From assembly GCA_021234155.1 (NCBI GenBank), contig JAJEKV010000380.1:124001-188000 (forward strand): a DNA stretch of 64,000 nt. Reading direction: 5' to 3'. This document shows positions 11,655 through 22,921 of the stretch, in pieces. Each line of letters opens with the position of its first letter. The stretch's first letter is position 1. The position numbers were made by a program, and so were the translations under genes. The DNA comes from Isoetes taiwanensis (lineage: Eukaryota; Streptophyta; Lycopodiopsida; Isoetales; Isoetaceae). The notes beneath the pieces are model-generated. The model did no database searches and was not told the origin of the DNA. It worked only from the letters and a program-made list of their open reading frames with translations.

Positions 11655-13458
11655 CGAGACCATTCCTGCTCTATGGACCAGAATTGATCCAGTTGACCCA
11701 CTGTCACTTAAGCCATTATATATGAGAATAGAAGTTTCAATTTCATAATATATCACTACCATATCAATCTTTACTTGATTCTTAATGATCTTGGAGAATC
11801 TCACGACCAATGAACTCATGATCACCTATATGGTGATTGTCCAAATTTTAGAGAATTTGGCAGTTTCTACAACAGTCCAGAACTGCATTCATGAGTTTTC
11901 CTACCTTAAACCTTGTTAAAATTGGAAGTGCTTGCCTATCTATGATAGGACACATTGATTTGTATGTTTTCAGCTTTGGTTGTTATCATCTAACATCCGT
12001 GGAAGTCGTCAAACTCCATTTTGTTAAAAATTGTTGCTTACGGTTTAAGAATCATCTCTCTCTTATTATTACAGGTTCTGGCTTAATTTTGTGGCCATGA
12101 GTTGTTAACTATATGAGTTATAATGTCATGTTTTTTTGGAATGTTCATAAGTTATATCGACTTCCAAATTTAATAAAGAATTTTTTATACAGAATTTTGG
12201 ACAAAATTATATGTTAAAATCCTTCAAAATCATCATCTATAAGCATCACGAGGGTAATGAATGATGCATTCTATTTATATCTACATAGAAAATTACTCTA
12301 TCAACTTGCATATAGTGTAATTAGGGTTTAACCATGCAATTAACTACATTTTAAGATGATGTACAGCCACAGGATTAACACATTAGAGGTTAAAATTTTG
12401 AGTTGATTCCAAAATTATAAGCTGAAGACTGAGCATTTACATAGCTAGTGATATTTATTGATGAATGAAAGTGAAGATCTTGAAGTTTAACTATGAGAAT
12501 CAATAATTAGACCACATGACCTTTGATGCATCTTTCTCGGCTTTGTAGAGAACACACCATAATTCTCCAAATAAACCTTCCAAATAGTTCAATAATATGA
12601 CAAGGGACATATATATATAGGTCCACTATATAGGTTGTGTAGCCTTCTTGCAAAAAAAAGACGGAGAAACGTAGTCATTTCTTACTAGTATAAAACTGGT
12701 ATATCTATTGCTGCTACAAAGCATTGGAGTTTTAGTAGGATAATGTTACATATAGGTCATCTTTCATGTACACTATATTTTTCATGAATGCGGGCCTTCA
12801 TCATTACTGCAAAGGTCTATTCTATTCTATTCTATTCTATTCTATTCTATTCTATTCTATTTGCAATATAACTCTCAATTTTCATATTGAAATAACGTAT
12901 TATTTGGAAGATACGAATATAATTAAGCATGGACCATTTATGGTCCAGAACTAGACCAATTGTATAGAGCATATATCTCATAGGCCGATTGGTCTCATTG
13001 GACGATAAAAAACTATTCTTATTCTTATTCTCTAGCCCTATCCATTTTGTCCTTATAATAATACCATGGTTTCTTACATTTAATAATATAATTTTTGAAA
13101 GGCGTAAGTGGAAGTCCATGTAGATTCAATTGGTGAATAAGTACACTATAAATTCACAGTTGTTTGTGCTTAAACATTGCCCTCAAATTATGCAAGCTCG
13201 TCTAACCAACCAATTTTATCATATAGAGAACTGTACGTATAATCTCTATTCCAAAGTTGGGATCAAAATTGATTAAGATGTTGCCTCTATTAATTTTTAA
13301 ACTTCATGTCCTGTGGACCAATAATGGGCTGTAGTATAGCAGTCTAACTTGACTTTTTATGGTCATAAACTTTCGTATTTTTCTTTGAACTTTTTTGCAT
13401 TGATTTTATAAAATGGGACATTTTGAGAGTGTGACTTTTCAAAGTCACATCTCGAGGC
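11655..13458. other. Interior of TTAA element, left arm, no gene seen
   Basis: AT-rich sequence with only short ORFs, none recognisable. It contains the first copy of a SINE-like repeat with a pentanucleotide array (12.77-13.04 kb). An ATATATATATA run sits at about 12610. Confidence 0.6.
12797..13040 (+). repeat. SINE-like interspersed repeat, copy 1, with (ATTCT)n array
   Basis: It shares with 63089-63230 the start CATCATTACTGCAAAGG and a 3' block around TTGGTCTC..TGGACG.TAAAAAA followed by short TTATTC/TATTC repeats. Copy 1 also has a pure TCTAT array of about nine units at 12817-12861. A variable middle and a 3' pentamer-like tail suggest a retroposed SINE. No clear A and B boxes were seen. 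Confidence 0.5.
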
Positions 13459-13810
13459 ATAAATCTAGAATAGAGGAAGTTGGGTCATTTTTTCTAAGGC
13501 GCTAGTGAGAGGAGAGAGAAAAGCTAAACTGGAACTGGCCGATGGGGCAAAAGCCTGTGTTTCCGGAATTCGTATGTTAAGATCTGCTGAAGTGTTTAGC
13601 GGGAGCGAAGATCCCCCCGGTAGGGGGGATGCAGAACCGAGTTTATCAGAGTTCTTCTCTTTACAGAGCCTGCAGGCCATGGCTGCTGTGATTTGATTGA
13701 AGAAGGCAGTCCCAGAGGATCCGGCGGTGGCGATGGCGATTGCGATTCGCAGCCGATCGTTGTTGCGTCCTGCTTCCTATCTGGCTTTCCCTGGCCTTTT
13801 TTGACTGATC

Positions 13811-14750
13811 TTGCTTTCTTTTCTCACGCCTTTTCTTCTCCAAAATAGGTTCAGGTTCCCCTTTTTCTTTGGCAAAAGGTTCTTTTTTGTCCTTCTGGGC
13901 GCCGTTCTTTCTCTGGTCCATGCCTACAAACCTATAGATCTGCAATCGATTTCTATGGATTTCTTTTTGATTTCTGTGGATTCAGGCACTCCTAATCATT
14001 CCAATTCCTGCTATAAATCTGCAAGTGATGGACTGTTTTTTTCATCTTCCTCTTTGTTCTATGGGACTTCCTTTGCCTTTGGCTCTCTTGTGCTCTAGTT
14101 CAGCTTCGTCTCCATCCCATTACTTAGTCTCTTCTCCCTCTCCAGTATCAGAGTTTAGTAGATATTTTGCTGTGATCTTTGCTGGGAACGAGGTTTGCTG
14201 TGGCTGGCTTCAAGGCTCCTCTTGTGAGCTTTGGGGTATGCTAGTTGATGAGCATATCTTTCCGGATCTCTACTTCACTGGTGTCCAGTCTTCTATTTCC
14301 TTGGATCAACAGGCCACTGCTTCTGAATTAAAAATTGCTTATCTTGGAGAAGATCGACCATGTGCTTGCTTGTTCATGGTTTTCTGTCACTCTCTGAATG
14401 AAATGGTATCTGTTGAGATATATCGTGCATGAGGTAATGCCTTCTAGTGAGTTCATATCCTCTGCCTCTAGCCAGTTATCATATCTTTCTACTGCCAACT
14501 CTGTTAGTCGTGCTGTCTCCATTTTTCGCTCGGTCATCCTAACCAACGGTGTTTACCTGTGGTGGGGTTGGATTGAGGGACCAGTTGATGAGCTTTGGGC
14601 AACAATTTTAGATAGAAGGTCTCTCTTCCCAGATCAGTTTCACTGCCTAGGTGGTTTGTTGATTCAAGGTGATCCTGCAGTTGTTAGACGTACCGTTAGA
14701 TTTTTGCTTTTTGCTGACCCATCAGTACTACCATCTCAAGCTCTGGTGGT
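13811..14750 (+). pseudogene. LINE 5' region, ORF1 N-terminal part in several frames
   Basis: Three overlapping open stretches in different frames (13811-14098, 14025-14432, 14398-14847) run into the main ORF1 frame. The last two share related sequence: FAGNEVCCGWLQGSSCELWG and VILTNGVYLWWGWIEGPVDE look like divergent copies of one motif of about 45 residues. This suggests an internally duplicated N-terminal domain interrupted by frameshifts. No known domain was recognised. Confidence 0.45.
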
Positions 14751-16421
14751 TTGCCCTTCTTGGCTAGAAAATCCATACTGGTTAGAGCTGAGGGGCCCCA
14801 AGCTGACCATGAAGATGGCTGTATCTCCTTGCATATTCCTGAGGTAGCAGACCGCATACGTCGTCTTGACAAACTTGGCCTCATTGGTAAGATCATAAGG
14901 GGTAACCCAACCCTCCAAGAGATCACTAAGGTGTTGGAACGAGTGTGTAGAGCAAGGTTTCCACCAAGGCTTTTCTGGCTTGGTAATCTATACTTCATTA
15001 TAATTGCTGCTACAGAGGGTGATGCAAATGTTCTCTTTAAAAAAGGTGTGATATCATCTATGAATGGTCAGTTTCTTGTTCAAAGGTGGCGTGAGGAGTT
15101 TGATCCCTTTAATCCAGATGCTCTATACTATCCTGTTTGGGTCTCCCTCAGTAACCTCAGATCTGAATACTGGACAGAGAAGGCCTTCAAATTAATTGCA
15201 TCCTCTCTTGGTGAATATATTTCAATGGGTACGAGTAGTAACGAGGCCCCCAAGATCTGCATATCCATGGATATTCTCAAGGCCATCCCGGAGCATGTTG
15301 CTTTTATAGGCTATAAAGGGAAAAGAATTATGTTTAAGCTCTTGACTTCGGGTCTGCCTCCTCCTTGTACTATGTGTGGGGCAATGGTCCATGCCTCTGA
15401 TATTTGTGTTGTCCCAGGAGAGCCACAACAGATTGTACCTGATTTAACGGCCTCCAAAGAGAAAGGAGCGGCTGGTATGGATAAGGATGGCTTTATTCTA
15501 GTTTCTGGATCTGCCAAAGGCAAAGGAAAAGGTTTTTTTAATGCTCGGAGAGACCGAGGTGGTTTTGCTTTATCTATAAGAGATGCTGACACAAATTGTT
15601 ATGTTGGAGAATGTTCTGGTACCAAGAACAACCTGCAGGAGGAGCAGCCTAATGAAGTCCTTGTGAATCTGGTTCTTAATCCAAGTGGTCAAAGTGTTGC
15701 AGAAGAATGTGATGATGGCAACTGTTTTGGTGCAGCAGTAGAGGGATCTCGAAAGGGACCTGTGATACTTGAAAGCAATGCTCCAAAATTGCCTCCTGTG
15801 GTCTCTGCTCTCCCTGGTCCAGACATAGACCTACTACCCAATGGAGAGGTGACACGTCTCCAGCCAATCTTGGATCTGATAGGGACCACCCAGTCAGCGC
15901 TGACTGATTCCAAGTCAGCATTGACCACCACTCAGCCAGCTCCAAATATACAGTCAGCATCAACTATTCCTAAGCTAGTGGTGGCCACGTCAGCTACGTC
16001 CACCATCCAGTCAGTCTCGTCAGGCTTAACCTCTGATAAACTCATGCATAATGGAGTGCCAGACTCTAATACCGAACCCTACAAGCACAAGGCAGCAGAT
16101 TTGGAGATGTTAGAAATACCAATTGAAGCCCTCCCTCCAGTTGTGGATGGAGTTGGTGAGAAGGCAGATATAGTGTGTGGTGATGCCCACGCCTTTGTTA
16201 AGGAGGTAAATGAGGTGGCAGCTGTGGTTTCCAGCCAAGAACAGGCCCTTGATGTGGCTGATGGAGAGGAGGAAGGTGTCACAAACCCCTCCTATGGTGG
16301 GTTGAAGAAGAAAAAGGGGAAGCAGCAGCAGAAGAAGGTGTCTTTTGTTCCCGGAGTAATTGCGAAGATTCTCCATGATCATTCTCTTTCTGAAACTAAT
16401 CATAAGGGGAAGAAAGCGTGA
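14751..16421 (+). CDS. LINE ORF1: DUF4283-like domain plus CCHC zinc knuckle
   Basis: The open frame has no convincing ATG at 14751 (TTG) and probably continues the frameshifted 5' part. Residues about 45-185 follow the plant LINE DUF4283 pattern (LIGKIIRGNPTL, VWVSLSNLRSEYW, a C-terminal VxxDI-like strand). Residues about 205-218 form the knuckle CTMCGAMVHASDIC (C-x2-C-x4-H-x4-C). A Ser/Thr/Gln-rich region with repeated QSAL/QSAS motifs and a Lys-rich C-terminus (KKKKGKQQQKK) follow. ORF1 products bind LINE RNA as a chaperone in the ribonucleoprotein particle. Confidence 0.8.
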   Translation: MPFLARKSILVRAEGPQADHEDGCISLHIPEVADRIRRLDKLGLIGKIIRGNPTLQEITKVLERVCRARFPPRLFWLGNLYFIIIAATEGDANVLFKKGVISSMNGQFLVQRWREEFDPFNPDALYYPVWVSLSNLRSEYWTEKAFKLIASSLGEYISMGTSSNEAPKICISMDILKAIPEHVAFIGYKGKRIMFKLLTSGLPPPCTMCGAMVHASDICVVPGEPQQIVPDLTASKEKGAAGMDKDGFILVSGSAKGKGKGFFNARRDRGGFALSIRDADTNCYVGECSGTKNNLQEEQPNEVLVNLVLNPSGQSVAEECDDGNCFGAAVEGSRKGPVILESNAPKLPPVVSALPGPDIDLLPNGEVTRLQPILDLIGTTQSALTDSKSALTTTQPAPNIQSASTIPKLVVATSATSTIQSVSSGLTSDKLMHNGVPDSNTEPYKHKAADLEMLEIPIEALPPVVDGVGEKADIVCGDAHAFVKEVNEVAAVVSSQEQALDVADGEEEGVTNPSYGGLKKKKGKQQQKKVSFVPGVIAKILHDHSLSETNHKGKKA

Positions 16422-17904
16422 AGCATATAATGCTTCGGTTATACCTATAGTGGGAGCCCTATCCCATATGCGGCATATTAGTCTTTTTGAGCGATTGCTG
16501 GGAGTCTTTCCTCCAAAACGAGGTAAGCTTTTTGTTCTCAGCCCCTATTTATACTTTGGGTTACTTCTATTAGGCATCCTATATAAACTGTTAAGGTTCA
16601 CAACATGTATGACAATAACAACTGTTAGAAGGGTGCTTGTGACTGGAAACCGTGGTTTATGGCATCATGGGATTAGCATATGTCGTGCTGGTCAGTATTA
16701 TGTATCAGGTGGCAGCAAAAATACAACCAATAGTGGTCATAAGGTTGGCACTATAGACAAGATTGCAATGTGGAACCATAATGAATTGGGAAATGGGGTA
16801 GTTTTTATGCCTTCTCCACGTGGAAAATCTCACCATATGGGAAAGGAGGTAGCTGGACAGAATGGTTATAGGAAGAAAAAGGGTGAAACAAGGAAGATAA
16901 AGGGTGAAACAGTGAGAAGATACCGGCCAAGTATTGTCATGGATTTGGCAAACCGAAGTGCAGTATTGAGTGAGAGGTTCTTGTGTACATTCTGGCTTGA
17001 CCCAGCAAGTATGGCAGGTGCAAATGTTGTAATTGTTAATATTCTTGCAATTAAAGACATGACGTTGTACCCTAAAATGTCCTATGGTGTATTAATCAGC
17101 TTTGCATGGTCTACAAAAATTACAATTACAATTGACTATTCAATTACAATTGATTATAGTCGCCCTATTAGGCCAAACAATGGAACAGTGCTGCTCAAGC
17201 CATGGCTCAAATTCTGCTGTGTCAAAATACAAGTAAAAGACTATGATACTTGGGCTTTTAGCGTGCAAAATATTGGGATACCGACCATGGGAAATAAGGA
17301 ACCCAAAACACGCCCAGATACTATACAACCAATAATTGGGGTGGACAAAACGTCTCGTGGGTTTTGTGGGTTAGGGACTCCCATGCACCATTGGCAAGAT
17401 AATGGGCTGCCTAAACCTCGATGCAATGGATTTATCACTCCCTCCGCTTTGGATTGGGACAAGGGTATTCCAATTGGATGGGGAGCAATAATGTCGACAC
17501 AATGGTTTGGAGTGGCTAAAGGGCCACCCCCCAAAAAACTCCGTATATGGCATAAGCTTACCCAATGTGGTGATACCATGCCTTCACAAGGAGTCCTGCA
17601 AGAGAAACAAACTGACATGCATCGAGGATGGCTAGGTCGAGCTGACAACAAACCAGTGACTCCTCTAGCTGCAATTTCTAAAATTGAAAGCAAATTGCCC
17701 TGCCACCCTGACAAGGGGAGAAAAGTTTATGTATCATGGAATTACCTTATGGTGATGATAAATGCAATGATTCCTAATGTAGGGACAAACTCAACCCTGT
17801 TGGGAAGGGGTTTGAGGGTACACAACTTTAGGGGTATGGGTATCACCAAAAATGATGTGGGGTATGTAATAGGGAATGATGCTCCTCAAATAGGACAATC
17901 ATGA
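16374..17904 (+). CDS. Unrecognised long ORF between LINE ORF1 and ORF2
   Basis: The frame is open from about 16360 to the TGA at 17902-17904; the first ATG is at 16374, giving about 510 residues. It overlaps the end of ORF1 by 48 nt and shares ATGA with the start of ORF2 at 17901. I recognise no domain. It is basic, rich in Gly, Trp and Pro, with short internal repeats (KKKGETRKIKGETVRR; TITIDYSITIDYS). Standard plant L1 elements go from ORF1 to the endonuclease with only a short spacer. It may be an accessory protein, a frameshifted ORF1 extension, or chance. It lacks stops over 1.5 kb while ORF2 of the same copy is broken. Confidence 0.45.
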
Positions 17905-20463
17905 AGATTATCTCGTGGAACCTTCGGGGTATCAAGGGTCCTCTAAAGAGGGCTAGAGTTCTAGCAGCAATGAGATCGATGGGTGCAGATATCCTACTGA
18001 TACATGAACATAGACTTCCTGACTTCGAGGCCAGTTCCTTAGGTGCCTGGGTAGGAAGCCAGTACTCCTCTTTTACCTGTGCTGCCAGGGGCACTAAAGG
18101 GGGTACGGGAACTTTATGGAAGGGTTTAACTAGTAAGCTGCAATATGCTGGAACAGATGGAAGGTGGCAGGCTGTGCAATTTGATACAGATGAGATTCAA
18201 TGGGGAGTGATTAATATTTATGCATCAAATAAGCCTGCGGAAAGAGCCACTCTATGGAAGGAAATCAGGGATTGGGTGATCAGTCAGCCGGTGGCCAACT
18301 GGGTACTAGGTGGTGACCTCAATATGACGGATGTCTGGGACCAAAAGATTGGCTTGCATAGAAACCTCTTGGGGGAGGAGCGGCGGGCGTGGGATTCCCT
18401 TCTCAACAATTGTGGCTTCGTTCTCTTCCCACCATCGAATACTCCCTATTCATGGTCTAACAAACAAAAAGGAACGGACAGAGTCTACTGTTTGCTAGAC
18501 AGATTTATGTGGCTAACAAGTCGGCCCCTTTTATGGACCGGTGCTATGTGGAAGGGGACCTTTCCTTTTCCCAGTCAGATCATATTCCACAAAAACTAGT
18601 ATTTGAAGATCTTCCTTCTGCCAGACGAAAAGGGAATGTCCCCTTTAAATTCAATACAGGGCTCCTTGGGAAGGATCTCTTTTGTATACCATTCAAAGAA
18701 TACCTGTTAGCCCAGTCAAAGGAAGAGGGTCTTCCTAGTATGAAGTCGTGGATCAAGAAAATTGCCGATATGAAGGATTGGATAAAAAAGTGGGGGAAAC
18801 TACGGGCTATCAAATTCCGAGAAACTAAGGCTGACCTATACAACCAAGTTCGGCAAGTTAAACAAGGTTTGATTCTAGATCCCTTTAATATTGCCAATCA
18901 GTCACTTGAGGAAGAGCTAGAGGTCAGAATAAAAGCGATAGAAGAGGAAGAGGCTCGAGGGGCCGCTATTAGATCTAAGACCAAATGGTATGCGGAGGTT
19001 GATCATGAAAGCTCTAAATGTTTTTTCAGATTGGCAGGAGCAAGGCTGGCTGAGAATAGTATCACTTCAGTTACTAATGAACAGAACATGGTTCTTAAAG
19101 AGGAGGCAGAAATTAAATCCTTCTTCAGGGATAGCTATGAGGGGCTGTTCAAAGAAGATCCCCTCCCAAGTGACTATTACAGTCAATGCTCTGAGTGGCT
19201 ACCCTCTTTGAGGCAAGGCCAGATAGTGACTGATGAAAAAAATAAACTTCTACTTCAAGAGCCTCATGATATAGAAATCTACAAAACTCTGTGTTCTTTA
19301 GCTTCTGGTAAGTCGCCAGGACCTGATGGGTTCCCTCCAAGGTTCTATGTTGAATTCTGGGATATACTTGGGCCATTCTTCACTGCTGCAGTCAAGGGAG
19401 CATGGGTGGTCAGATACCTTCACCCAGCCCTAGCAACTGGATTTATTTCCTTGATTCCAAAAGTCAATAAGCCCCAGGTACTAAATGAATGGAGACCAAT
19501 AGCACTAACCAATGTGTTGTACAAAGTAATCATGAAGGTCATTGCTAATCGCTTGAAGCCAATCTTAACCCGTGTGATTGGAAGTGAACAATCAGCTTTT
19601 CTTCCAGGCAGGAATATTTTGGACAACTACCTGGCAGCTAGAGAGGGGCTCCATTGGTGCAAGTCTTCGCGCCAGAATTGTGTAATGCTGAAGCTGGATT
19701 TTCGCAGAGCCTATGACTCTCTTAGATGGAGTGGGCTAAAAAGTGTGATGGCTCATATGGGCTTTGAAATAAACTTTATAGAGTTAGTCATGGGTTTTAA
19801 TAAGATGGCATCAAAGATCTGCTCACAGTTAACGGTCAGCCGACTGGTCTCTTTGAGCTCAGAAAGGGGATCAGGCAGGGGTGTCCACTTGCTCCTTACC
19901 TTTTTATAATCATGGCATATCTCTTAACCTGTATGGTGAAAAGCTTGATGATGAGGGGATTGCTGAATGGGTTACTTCTCCCAGGTTCCAATCTAAATCT
20001 GACTATTATGCAATATGCAGATGATACCTTTCTTTTCTTAAGGTACGATGATGGGAGTTTTCCTGCCTTTCAACAGGTTCTAAATTCTTTTTACTCCATA
20101 TCGGGGATTGGGCTGAATCACGCTAAATGTGATGTAATATGGCCTTTTGAAGAAGATATTGATACAAGGGTCAGGGCATGGAATTATCATATAGTGGCAG
20201 CTACAGAGACGACTAAGCTGCTGGGTATGCCACTTAACATTGGTGAAAGTCTAAAAGGTCTTTGGGCGCCAATTATAGATAGGATCCGAAAAAGGGTCAA
20301 CCTCTGGTCTTGTAAGTCCTTGTCCACTATGGGGAGAGTGACAGTAGCCAATGCAATCCTTAATGCGACTCATATTTATTACTCCTCGGCTATTGTAGCG
20401 CAGAAGTATATATACGACCAGTTATTAGTAATCATACGTAAATTCATCCGGGAGGCAAGATAG
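17901..20463 (+). pseudogene. LINE ORF2: APE endonuclease and reverse transcriptase
   Basis: Starts at a real ATG (MKIISWNLRGIKG), the usual first strand of plant LINE endonucleases; GGDLNMT and DRVYCLLDRFMW are later endonuclease motifs. The usual catalytic QETK box reads IHEHRL here. The frame shifts at about 18510-18600 to the RT part (LIPKVNKPQVLNEWRPIAL, SAFLPGRNILDN, motif A LDFRRAYDSLRW), shifts again near 19910, and motif C appears as QYADDTFLFL at about 20010. A TAG stops the frame at 20463. The product would nick target DNA and prime reverse transcription. This copy is inactive. Confidence 0.9.
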
Positions 20464-21692
20464 ATGGGGTTGCATGGTCGTAAATGTGCCAAGTAGGAAG
20501 GAAGGGGATTGGGGTGTAAAGACCCAATGGTCCAGGGAAGGTTCCGCAGCCTAAGTTTGTCCGAGGGCTATTCAAGGGGATGCATCCCCGACTATAGCTT
20601 TTGAAAAGCTTCGGGTTTCAGGGTAAGGTAAAGGGGAAACCCTCTACCCTAGAGATGAGGTTAGCTCCTACTTTCATAAATTCTCAATGGGTCAGGTACT
20701 TCCCAAAGAATGAGGAAGATATTAGAAGCTTGGCAGGATGTGCATAGTCTCTTTAATATAGCAGATGCCCATTGGGAGGCTGGAGGGCTGAGTATATTTT
20801 GGAACACTAGGATTTGGGAGAGGGATGCGCTCCCTCTTGCACTTGTACACCCACGAAAGTGTTTACTAAATGGCGTCTTTGCAGGAATTGTAAGGTTGGG
20901 CGCTTATGGGAAAATGGTAGATGGATTACTTGGACAAGATTTAAAGCTATTGTTCCGGTGTTGGGGAAGGTGATAGGAAGGTCTTTAGGAAGATTATGGA
21001 GAATGTGGGTACGGTGCCGGTATTATAGGGGAAGAAGATAGGTGGTTGTGTGGGGATGGGGCAGAATACAAAGTCAAAAAGTTGTATGGATTGTTAATGC
21101 CACAGGTCCCCATTGAAGGTCTAGCAGACGGGTTGGGATTGGATCAAGCGAAACCAAGGGTCTATTGACAAAGTCTTGGGCCTCCTTATGTTCCAAAAAG
21201 ATCCAATTCTTTCGTTGGGTTGGGTCTACAAGAAGGAGTATACACTATGACATGGTGCTGAACAAAGGTGTTGTTCAACATGATCTCGCCCTCTAGGATG
21301 TGGAGCGGGGAGACAATGGATCATCTTTTCTTTTGTCCAATTGTAGGAGACTTACGAGGTGGGTTTGTCCAATTATTGGGCTTCAGGTGTGTCAGCTATC
21401 ATGGCCGACCATTTTGGCCAGTATAGGTGCAGATATTATTCAACTCACTTTAACCAATATATCATTGTGGTGTATTTGGAAACACCGATGCGGTGTAGCT
21501 CTTGGAGGACTGACCGCTTCAGTAACAAGGATTCAGAACAGCTTCAACATGGAGGTGGCTCTCATGGCCTTGGCCCACCACAGGAAGTTTGGCCGCAATT
21601 ATAACAAGAACTTGGATAGAATTGGCAGTATAAGGGGATTCTATTCATTTTTCAAATGTAACTGGGATTTGGATTTAAACAGTGTGCAGTAA
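20464..21692 (+). pseudogene. LINE ORF2 C-terminal remnant
   Basis: Several short frames continue ORF2 with many stops: a segment at 20710-20973 (EAWQDVHSLFNIADAHWE) and a zinc-finger-like end around 21290-21400 (SGETMDHLFF followed by CP), the pattern of the zf-RVT domain. The last ORF ends at 21692 and is followed by 3' UTR to the A-rich tail. Confidence 0.7.
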
Positions 21693-22025
21693 GGGTTTAT
21701 GACCTACCCAGCATCTATCAGGATGCTGGATGGAGGATCTTCGTCTTCAGCGGGGTTTTCTCCTAAGTTCTTGTGCTTGGAACAGGCGGCTAACTCCATA
21801 TAGTATCTAAGCCTGGATGAAGATGGTTTTTCCTATAGTAACCCAGGGTTAGGGAAGATTGGAGTGGTAGTTCTTAGTACAATCCTTGACACTTACGAGT
21901 TACCCGCTTTGTGATAATTCTTTCCATCAATCCCTTTTGGGGATTTCCTATGTAAATTTTTATATAGTAATAATAATATATACTCTTACCCTCAAAAAAA
22001 AAAATAAAAAAATAAATCTAGAATA

Positions 22026-22902
22026 AACATAGAAGACATATTTGAAGTTAATACTGTAAAGATAAATCCAAATCTCAAGGTTATGCTCAACAAATATTTT
22101 CAATTACTTGAGTAAATCAGAAGCTATTCATATCCCAAAATTCAACTTGAGATCGATTAACATAAGGAAGTTATTTATTTTCAATGGACCTATGAACCAG
22201 TAATGGGCTCAGGTACAGAAACCTTTCTTGATTTCTTGTGACCATGTCTTTTGCGTTTTTGATGAGCTTGTTTTTGCATTGGTTTCATATCATTTTGAAC
22301 TTTCATACTATGATTTTTTTGAGGATATCATAGACTAATTTTTGCTCTATATGCAGAAATATTAATCATTATTACAAGTTCCCCAAAATTGAGATAAAAA
22401 TGAAAGCTCAAATATCAAACTCAAGGCCAGCCAATATTTTTATGGGATGGAGGAACTTGTCAATTTCTTATATATCAAATATTAGCTCAAAACACATTTC
22501 CCTGTAAAAGTTGTTGTATTTAAACTACAACTGCCTTCTGGGAACTATAATTGGTTCTGAGGAGGCAGAAAGCAGTTTTGACCCTGTCATGTTTGAATAG
22601 CCCTATCTTTCTTCACAGACTTCGGATTGACATGTGGTTTTTTGTGTTTTTTTCTCTATCTCATGTAGAAAAATATTATGGTAATAAAAAACTTTGAAAA
22701 AATCTTTTTGTCGAAACAGTTTGACTTTATTTAAACATGAACCTTTTGGTACAATGCAGGCGTATATATTTTTAGATATTCTTCTAGTAGAGTATGACTG
22801 CCATATATGAACTCTTAGGAAGAGTTCAAATAGATTTTGTGCCATTGATTTTATACGAATTTCAAAGTGAACACTGCAAATGGACCATTTTTTGTCCATC
22901 AT
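22026..22902. other. Interior of TTAA element, right arm, no gene seen
   Basis: AT-rich and without recognisable coding. One minus-strand ORF (22902-22603) matches nothing I know. A block at 22140-22330 resembles 13255-13420 on the other side of the LINE, which suggests internal tandem repetition in the element. Confidence 0.5.
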
Positions 22903-22917
22903 GGGATAACTCTAGTG
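22903..22917 (-). repeat. Right TIR of TTAA element
   Basis: On the minus strand CACTAGAGTTATCCC, followed on the plus strand by TTAA at 22918-22921. Confidence 0.85.
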
Positions 22918-22921
22918 TTAA

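Larger units (their letters stand above)
13473..22011 (+). mobile_element. Full-length L1-like LINE, 8.5 kb
   Basis: The element is flanked by a perfect 14-bp target duplication ATAAATCTAGAATA (13459-13472 and 22012-22025) and ends in an A-rich tail (about 21993-22011). Order of parts: 5' region, ORF1 with DUF4283-like fold and CCHC knuckle, an unusual long open frame, then ORF2 with APE endonuclease, RT with YADD and a C-terminal zinc-finger remnant. It lies inside the TTAA element, so it is the younger insertion. ORF2 is broken by frameshifts and stops. Confidence 0.92.
11640..22917. mobile_element. TTAA-inserted (piggyBac-like) element carrying a LINE
   Basis: The ends are inverted repeats CACTAGAGTTGTCCC and CACTAGAGTTATCCC (14 of 15 identical), each flanked by TTAA (11636-11639, 22918-22921). 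Removing the segment and one TTAA restores the Ty3/gypsy frame between the protease and RT parts, which fixes the boundaries. TTAA targets and C-(A/C)-C-TAGA termini are typical of piggyBac-type elements. Without the internal LINE (13473-22011 plus TSD) the element is about 2.7 kb. I see no piggyBac transposase, so it looks non-autonomous. A block with AATGGGCT and a T-rich tail recurs at about 13.3 and 22.2 kb. Confidence 0.85.

Noticed and set aside
17241-17714. 157-codon minus-strand ORF opposite the middle LINE ORF
   Set aside because: No recognisable feature and fully overlapped by the plus-strand frame that joins ORF2; treated as a shadow.
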